A stretch of DNA of 64,000 nucleotides from Sphingobium sp. AP50 (GTDB lineage: Bacteria > Pseudomonadota > Alphaproteobacteria > Sphingomonadales > Sphingomonadaceae), in contig NZ_FNYZ01000001.1 of NCBI RefSeq assembly GCF_900109095.1, positions 558,001 to 622,000 on the forward strand. Reading direction: 5' to 3'. Every line of letters begins with the position of its first letter. The stretch's first letter is position 1. The notes beneath the pieces were generated by a model, which did no database searches, was not told where the DNA came from, and saw only the letters and a list, made by a program, of their open reading frames with translations. This document shows, piece after piece, positions 59,267 through 64,000 of this stretch. A program made the translations under genes and the position numbers.

Positions 59267-59428
59267 CTCGCTCGACTTCCCTTAGTTTATTGTTCTGGAG
59301 ACTGTCAGTCGCGCCCCCTCTTGACCGTTGCCATAATCGGGGACACGCGGTGGCGCAAGCCGGGTTCATCCCTATTGCATGCGAACGCTTGCGTGTTTCG
59401 GGTGGAAATCCTAAGCGCGCGCACGCCC

Positions 59429-60319
59429 ATGGAAAATTATCCCGCCCCCGCTCGCGCCATTGTTGCAGACCTCGCTGCAAAGGCTGCTGCCAATCCGGCC
59501 CGCGCCGTCGCCTATCAGGGCGCGCCGGGCGCCAACTCCCATCTGGCGGCGCTGGGATATGCGCCCGACTGCGTGCCTTTGCCCTGTTTTGCGTTCGAAG
59601 ACGCGATCGATGCGGTGCGGAACGGCCAAGCGGACCGCGCGATCATTCCGATCGAAAACAGCCTCCACGGGCGCGTGGCGGACATGCATTTCCTGCTGCC
59701 CGAATCGGGCCTGTCGATCGTCGACGAATATTTTCTGCGGATTCGTCATTGCCTGATGGCGCCGGATACCGCGCCGGTGAAGAGTGCGATCAGCCATCCG
59801 CAGGCATTGGGCCAGTGCCGCCATTATCTGCGCGAACGTGGCATCCAGCCGGTCGCCTATGCCGATACGGCGGGCGCGGCGGCGCTGGTGGCGGAAAAGA
59901 AAATTCCGGGCGAAGGGGCGATCGCGCCCTATCTGGCGGCGGAAATCTATGGCCTGCGTCTGGTCGCGGAAAATATCGAGGATAGCGACGACAATATGAC
60001 GCGCTTCCTGGTGCTGGCGCGTGATCCCAAGGTGCCGACCGCCAATGTCGGCCCGGTGATGACGACATTCCTGTTCGAAGTGAAGAATGTGCCCGCCGCC
60101 CTGTACAAGGCGATGGGCGGCTTTGCGACCAACGGTGTCAATATGACCAAGCTGGAAAGCTATCAGCGCGGCGCGAGCTTCGCGGCGACCGAATTTTACT
60201 GCGATATCGAAGGGATGCCAGGTGACCCCGCCGTCGATCGCGCGCTGGCGGAGTTGGAATTCCACACCAAATGGGTGCGGCAGCTGGGCAGTTATCGGCA
60301 AGCACGCCCGCGTACTTAG
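59429..60319 (+). CDS. pheA: Prephenate dehydratase
   Basis: Encodes 296 aa: the dehydratase domain (25-200) and a C-terminal ACT domain (about 210-290). There is no N-terminal chorismate mutase, as in other alphaproteobacteria. Key segments are 'VAYQGAPGANSH', 'IIPIENSLHGRVADMHFLL', 'NIEDSDDNMTRFLVL' (with the catalytic Thr-Arg-Phe) and 'NGVNMTKLESYQ' (Phe-binding ACT motif). It makes phenylpyruvate for Phe synthesis and is subject to Phe feedback by family knowledge. Confidence 0.95.
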   Translation: MENYPAPARAIVADLAAKAAANPARAVAYQGAPGANSHLAALGYAPDCVPLPCFAFEDAIDAVRNGQADRAIIPIENSLHGRVADMHFLLPESGLSIVDEYFLRIRHCLMAPDTAPVKSAISHPQALGQCRHYLRERGIQPVAYADTAGAAALVAEKKIPGEGAIAPYLAAEIYGLRLVAENIEDSDDNMTRFLVLARDPKVPTANVGPVMTTFLFEVKNVPAALYKAMGGFATNGVNMTKLESYQRGASFAATEFYCDIEGMPGDPAVDRALAELEFHTKWVRQLGSYRQARPRT

Positions 60320-60460
60320 AATTGGCCGAGCTTCCGCCCATACGGGCCTGCAAAGCGCGCTTTTCTGCGTTCCGGTGCTCACGTACTTTAAGTACGCTGC
60401 GCTCCGGTACTCGAAAATCACGCTTTTCGGCTCCGTCTGGACGAAATCTCGACCAATTCT
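60318..60460. repeat. Compound palindromic element after pheA
   Basis: AGAATTGG (60318-60325) and CCAATTCT (60453-60460) frame the element, with CGAG / CTCG continuing the arms. In the centre CGTACTT-T-AAGTACG is a perfect 7-bp dyad flanked by CTCCGGT and TCCGGTGCTC segments. It starts inside the pheA stop codon and fills the gap to the next gene. Confidence 0.7.
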
Positions 60461-60485
60461 GCCGGACAAAGGCTATAGCCGTCGC

Positions 60486-61214
60486 ATGATCGCAGCGATC
60501 CTTCTGTCTGCTCTGGCGATGACGGCCATCGTCGGTGTCCGCTACCTGCTGGCCAGTGGCGGCTTCGCGCTGGCGACGCGGATTCGCCAGCCGGGCCTGT
60601 ACAAGGGGCTGGAGCGGCAGATGGGCCGGGAAATCGGCTGGTCGCTGCTGTCCGCGCTGATCTATGGCGTGCCGGCCGGCGTCGTCGCCTGGGGCTGGCA
60701 GGCGCGGGGCTGGACCCGGATTTATAGCGATGTGGACGCTTATCCGCTGTGGTGGCTTCCTGTGTCGGTTCTGCTCTATCTGGCGGCGCATGACACATGG
60801 TTCTACTGGACCCATCGCTGGATGCACCGGCCCCGGCTGTTCCGCATCGCCCATGCCGTCCATCATGCCAGCCGCCCGCCGACGGCCTGGGCGGCGATGA
60901 GCTTTCACCCGTGGGAGGCGCTGACCGGCGCCATCGTCATTCCGGCGCTGGTCTTCCTGATCCCCATCCATGTCGGCGCGCTGGGACTGGTACTGACGAT
61001 CATGACCGTCATGGGCGTGAGTAACCATATGGGTTGGGAAATGTTTCCGCGCTGGTTGGTGCGCGGGCCGCTGGGCGGCTGGCTGATCACCGCCAGCCAT
61101 CATCAGCGGCATCATGATCTCTATGCCTGCAATTACGGCCTGTATTTTCGCGTCTGGGACCGCTTGTGCGGCACGGACCGGGGGCTTGGCGATTTTTCGA
61201 AAGGGCGTGCGTGA
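60486..61214 (+). CDS. Fatty-acid hydroxylase/sterol desaturase family membrane protein
   Basis: Encodes 242 aa with four or five membrane helices. The eight-histidine di-iron motifs are intact: 'HDTWFYWTHRWMH', 'HAVHHASRPPTAW' and 'ASHHQRHHD'. These enzymes hydroxylate or desaturate lipids, carotenoids or sterol-like molecules. A relation to CrtZ or hopanoid hydroxylases is possible but untested. It overlaps the next gene (GTGA), so the two are coupled. Confidence 0.88.
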   Translation: MIAAILLSALAMTAIVGVRYLLASGGFALATRIRQPGLYKGLERQMGREIGWSLLSALIYGVPAGVVAWGWQARGWTRIYSDVDAYPLWWLPVSVLLYLAAHDTWFYWTHRWMHRPRLFRIAHAVHHASRPPTAWAAMSFHPWEALTGAIVIPALVFLIPIHVGALGLVLTIMTVMGVSNHMGWEMFPRWLVRGPLGGWLITASHHQRHHDLYACNYGLYFRVWDRLCGTDRGLGDFSKGRA

Positions 61215-61642
61215 CGCATAGATTATTGGCGGCGACGGCGATTCTTGCGATCGGCGCGGCGCCCGCTGGCCAGCCCCAGTCGCTCGGCATGGCGATCGAT
61301 GGACTGCGTTCGACCAAGGGGCAGATATTGGTGTGCGTCACCCGATCGGCCGACCATTTCCCCGATTGCAGCAAAGACCCCGACAAGCGGCATTTCATCG
61401 TCCCTGCCAAGGGCGGAACGGTGACGCTGGGACAGGCCATGCCCGGCACCTATGCCATCGCCATCATCCATGACGAAAATGGCAATGGGAAGCTGGACAC
61501 TTTTGCGGGCATCCCGCGCGAGGGGGTGGGGTTTTCCCGCAATCCCGTAATCCGTTTTGGCGCGCCCAGCTTCAGATCGTCCAGTTTCGCGATTTCCGGC
61601 GCCCCGGTGGAGCAGGCGATCAGGCTCAAATATTTCCTCTGA
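61211..61642 (+). CDS. DUF2141 secreted protein, GTG start
   Basis: Encodes 143 aa from a GTG overlapping the previous stop. A short signal peptide (to about AAPAGQ) precedes the DUF2141 fold: 'GQILVCVTRSADHFPDC', 'TYAIAIIHDENGNGKLDTFAGIPREGVGFSRNP'. The last is an EF-hand-like Asp/Asn loop typical of the family. These periplasmic proteins often follow desaturase/hydroxylase genes, as here. Function unknown. Confidence 0.85.
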   Translation: MTHRLLAATAILAIGAAPAGQPQSLGMAIDGLRSTKGQILVCVTRSADHFPDCSKDPDKRHFIVPAKGGTVTLGQAMPGTYAIAIIHDENGNGKLDTFAGIPREGVGFSRNPVIRFGAPSFRSSSFAISGAPVEQAIRLKYFL

Positions 61643-61717
61643 TTGCAGCCTGCGGAACCGCTAACCCCTTCGAAACATTCTTCCCCCTGAACGAAGCCAT
61701 TTCGGACAGGGTCAATC

Positions 61718-62566
61718 ATGCAGAATTTTTGCCGCCTGATGGGCGCGACTATTGTCGCGACCATAGCCTTTGCCGCGCCTGCGCTGGCCCAGGAAGAGGA
61801 ACAGCATAGCAGCCTGACGATCGGTGCGGGCGCGGCCGTCATTCCCAGTTATGAAGGGTCGGATGACTATCGGGTGATGCCGCTGATCCAGATGCGCGGC
61901 AAGCTGCATGATTTTTCCTTCTGGACGCGCGGTACGGCGCTTTATGTTGATGCCATACCCGATCCTGACGGCACCGGGATCGACGTCGAACTGGGGCCGG
62001 TCGTCAATGTCCGGCTCGATCGGTCGAGCCGCAAGGCGATCCGCGATGATGCGGTCCGCCTGCTGGGCACACGCGATGTCGCGGTGGAGGCGGGCGGTTT
62101 TGTCGGCATCGGCAAGACCGGCGTGATCACCAGCGACTATGACAATCTGTCGGCCCGCGTTGCCGTGACCAAGGATGTGGCTGGCGCCCATGGCAGCTAT
62201 GTGATCACCCCCACGGTCGAATATTTCACCCCCTTGTCGAAAAGCAGCTTCGTCGGCGCGTCGCTGTCGGCCGATTATGTCGGCAAGAAATATGGCCGCT
62301 ATTATTTCGATATCAGCCCGGCGGATGCGGCGGCCAGTGGCCTTGCCGCTTATGATCGGGCGGGGCGTGGATCGGGCTTCAAGCGGATCAATGCCAACCT
62401 GTCCGCCGGAAAATCGCTGTCGGGCGACCTGCGCCATGGCTGGGCGCTGTTCGGCGTGGTCGGCTATGCCCGTGTGCTGGGCCGATATGCGGATTCGCCG
62501 ATCGTTGCCGATGCGGGATCGAAGAGCCAGTGGGTCGGCGCAGTCGGCGTCGGCTATACCTTCTGA
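61718..62566 (+). CDS. MipA/OmpV-family outer-membrane protein
   Basis: Encodes 282 aa. The signal peptide ends 'AAPALAQE'. The barrel has the MipA/OmpV markers 'IPSYEGSDDYRVMPLI' near the N-terminus and 'FDISPADAAASGLAAYDRAGR' in the middle, ending in Phe. MipA was reported as a scaffold between MltA and penicillin-binding proteins, and mltA is in this window. OmpV-type members also serve in adhesion and uptake. Confidence 0.88.
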   Translation: MQNFCRLMGATIVATIAFAAPALAQEEEQHSSLTIGAGAAVIPSYEGSDDYRVMPLIQMRGKLHDFSFWTRGTALYVDAIPDPDGTGIDVELGPVVNVRLDRSSRKAIRDDAVRLLGTRDVAVEAGGFVGIGKTGVITSDYDNLSARVAVTKDVAGAHGSYVITPTVEYFTPLSKSSFVGASLSADYVGKKYGRYYFDISPADAAASGLAAYDRAGRGSGFKRINANLSAGKSLSGDLRHGWALFGVVGYARVLGRYADSPIVADAGSKSQWVGAVGVGYTF

Positions 62567-62654
62567 TCCCTTTCCCTTGCACCGGGAGGGTGACGCGCCC
62601 CATATTGCCGTCTATGTGGCGGGCGAACCCGCATGGACAGCAGGAGATTGAAGC

Positions 62655-63566
62655 GTGGCGACCCTGGGATTGAGCGAGGCCGACAAGGCGGCGGTAGAGG
62701 CGTTTCGCCGCAATGTGGTCGATCCGTCGCGCACCAGCCTGGTGATCGTGGACTTCTGGGCCGAATGGTGCGGCCCCTGCAAGCAACTCACGCCGGTGAT
62801 CGAGAAGGTGTGCGAGGAATATGCGCCCAAGGGCGTCAAGCTGGTGAAGGTCAATGTCGACGAGAATGGCTTCATCGCCAGCCAGTTCCGCGTGCAGTCC
62901 ATCCCGACCGTCTATGCCGTGTTCCAGGGCCAGCCAGTCGCGGACCTGAGCCAGGCGCGCACCGAAGGGCAGTTGAAGCAGTATCTGGACCAGCTTCTGT
63001 CGCAATTGCCGATCGAATCGGATGAAAAGGCGCAGTTGCAGGAAATCGCCCCGCTGATCGCCATGGGGGAAGAAATGCTGGCGGGCGGCGAGCATGATCG
63101 CGCCTTGTCGGTCTTCAGCCAGATCGCCGAGATGGTGCCGGACAATGTCGAAGTCGTGTCCGGGCTGGCCCGTGCGCTGGTGGCGCTGGGACAGCTGGAC
63201 GAGGCCGAAGCGGTGATCGCTGCGCTGCCCGACGATGTGGCCAAACATGGTGCGATCGATCAGGCGCGCGCTGCCATCGCGCTGGCCCGTGACGCCAAGC
63301 CGGTCGCCGACCTGTCGGGCATCGAGGCGAAGGTCGCCGCCGACCCTGACGATCATGCAGCGCGTTTCGAACTGGCCGGCGGGCTGATGTCCAATGGGGA
63401 TCGCGATGCTGCGGCTGAAGCGCTGCTGGAAATCGTCCGGCGCGACCGGGCCTGGAATGATGGCGCTGCGCGGGCGCAGTTGCTCAAGATTTTCGAGGCC
63501 GTCGGGCTGGAAGATCCCTGGGTTTCGGCGCAGCGGCGCAAGCTGTCGCAGATCCTGTTCTCGTAA
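62655..63566 (+). CDS. Thioredoxin-TPR protein (CnoX/YbbN-like)
   Basis: Encodes 303 aa from a GTG start. An N-terminal thioredoxin domain (20-115) has an intact WCGPC (38-42) and the cis-Pro segment 'VQSIPTVYAVFQGQ'. TPR-like helices follow (about 130-300: 'LAGGEHDRALSVFSQIAEMVPDNVEVVSGLARALVALGQLDEA'). CnoX/YbbN protects substrates against hypochlorous acid and often lacks the first Cys; here both are present, so it may be a true reductase. The Lon-substrate-domain gene follows 5 nt later. Confidence 0.92.
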   Translation: MATLGLSEADKAAVEAFRRNVVDPSRTSLVIVDFWAEWCGPCKQLTPVIEKVCEEYAPKGVKLVKVNVDENGFIASQFRVQSIPTVYAVFQGQPVADLSQARTEGQLKQYLDQLLSQLPIESDEKAQLQEIAPLIAMGEEMLAGGEHDRALSVFSQIAEMVPDNVEVVSGLARALVALGQLDEAEAVIAALPDDVAKHGAIDQARAAIALARDAKPVADLSGIEAKVAADPDDHAARFELAGGLMSNGDRDAAAEALLEIVRRDRAWNDGAARAQLLKIFEAVGLEDPWVSAQRRKLSQILFS

Positions 63567-63571
63567 AGACC

Positions 63572-64000
63572 GTGCCGATCGCGCGTATCTCCATATTCCC
63601 GCTGTCCGGCGCCTTGCTGCTGCCGGGCATGGAATTGCCGCTGCATATCTTCGAGCCGCGCTATCGGGCGCTGATCCATGACGTGATGGCGCGGGACCGG
63701 CGGATCGGGATGATCCAGCCGCGCGGTGGTGGTCCTGTGCAGCCGCTGTTCGATGTCGGCTGTCTGGGACATGTCAGCCATATCGAGGCGCTGGAGGATG
63801 GCCGGTTCAACATCATCCTGACGGGACTGGCGCGTTTCCGGCTGGTGCGGGAATTGCCGGTCGCGACCCAGTTCCGCCAGATCGAGGCGGATGTGGAGCA
63901 GGCGCCGCAGGAGGATGAAGTGCTGCACGCCGTGGAGCGCGCTGCGCTGGAGCAGGAATCGCGGCGCTTCGCCGATGCGCTGGGCTATGTCGTGGACTGG
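63572..64000 (+). CDS. Lon-substrate-binding-domain protein (partial)
   Basis: The frame from a GTG at 63572 runs 143 codons to the window edge. It starts 'MPIARISIFPLSGALLLPGMELPLHIFEPRYRALI', the N-terminal LON domain found alone in small bacterial proteins. The region after 'HAVERAALEQESRRFADALGY' is the helical end of that domain. No protease or ATPase part can be seen; the usual stand-alone form is about 200 aa. It follows the thioredoxin-TPR gene after 5 nt and is probably co-transcribed. Confidence 0.85.
   Translation, partial: MPIARISIFPLSGALLLPGMELPLHIFEPRYRALIHDVMARDRRIGMIQPRGGGPVQPLFDVGCLGHVSHIEALEDGRFNIILTGLARFRLVRELPVATQFRQIEADVEQAPQEDEVLHAVERAALEQESRRFADALGYVVDW

Overview
The window is about 64 kb of GC-rich alphaproteobacterial DNA, most likely from a sphingomonad (Sphingobium/Sphingomonas type). 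This is inferred from gene content: TonB-dependent receptors, the secB / Tim44-like / mltA / smr order, a PurN-YjbR fusion and MipA/OmpV, together with dense palindromic intergenic repeats. No CRISPR array, rRNA or complete tRNA gene was seen.

Region 1 (1-7911) is the right end of an integrated mobile element. Twelve small, tightly packed genes on the + strand, most linked by ATGA/GTGA overlaps, encode hypothetical proteins, a winged-helix protein, a large ParB-type protein, a second ParB-fold DGQHR protein, an Mpa/ARC-like AAA+ ATPase flanked by two paralogous Cys-rich proteins, and a terminal AlpA regulator. Beyond AlpA lie two GGGGGTAT repeats and a 22-bp sequence that reads exactly like a tRNA 3' end, followed by a hairpin. 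This is proposed as attR.

Region 2 (8.1-18.2 kb) is nutrient uptake: a small zinc-ribbon protein, a secreted GH3 beta-glucosidase, a TonB receptor, then a minus-strand operon of siderophore-type TonB receptor, ThuA/GATase-like protein and PstS-like binding protein. That operon prefers the Tyr codon TAC while its neighbour prefers TAT, so it may be imported. Both receptors are preceded by a similar Fur-like inverted repeat.

Region 3 (18.2-31 kb) holds an ABC-F ATPase, a GNAT, a secreted TPR-CHAT protein, cysS, a MerR regulator with a textbook 19-bp-spacer promoter, a BI-1 family membrane protein with a zinc-ribbon partner, a GIY-YIG gene enclosed by two identical inverted palindromes, a low-GC orphan and polA. 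Region 4 (31-46 kb) has an ECF sigma/anti-sigma pair with a glycosyltransferase, a FUSC transporter, an outer-membrane protein, a serine beta-lactamase-like lipoprotein, an alpha/beta hydrolase, nadB, a DUF559 nuclease-like gene between hairpins, an ABC ATPase, purN-purM, a dicarboxylate symporter and a DUF4136 lipoprotein.

Region 5 (46-64 kb) is core metabolism and envelope: trpS, murJ, secB, a Tim44-like protein, mltA, smr, a GGDEF-EAL protein, a low-GC orphan, dapE, a cupin, an LD-carboxypeptidase, a GNAT without a visible start codon, a cytochrome c, pheA, a fatty-acid hydroxylase, a DUF2141 protein, MipA/OmpV, a thioredoxin-TPR protein and the start of a Lon-substrate-domain protein.

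The strongest candidate for an undescribed system is the link between small nuclease-fold genes and palindromic repeats. The GIY-YIG gene lies inside a perfect 27-bp inverted pair, the DUF559 gene lies between GC-rich hairpins, and an empty pair of palindromes similar to the GIY-YIG pair sits near 54.1 kb. This recalls REP/REPIN elements, with a nuclease in place of the RAYT transposase.
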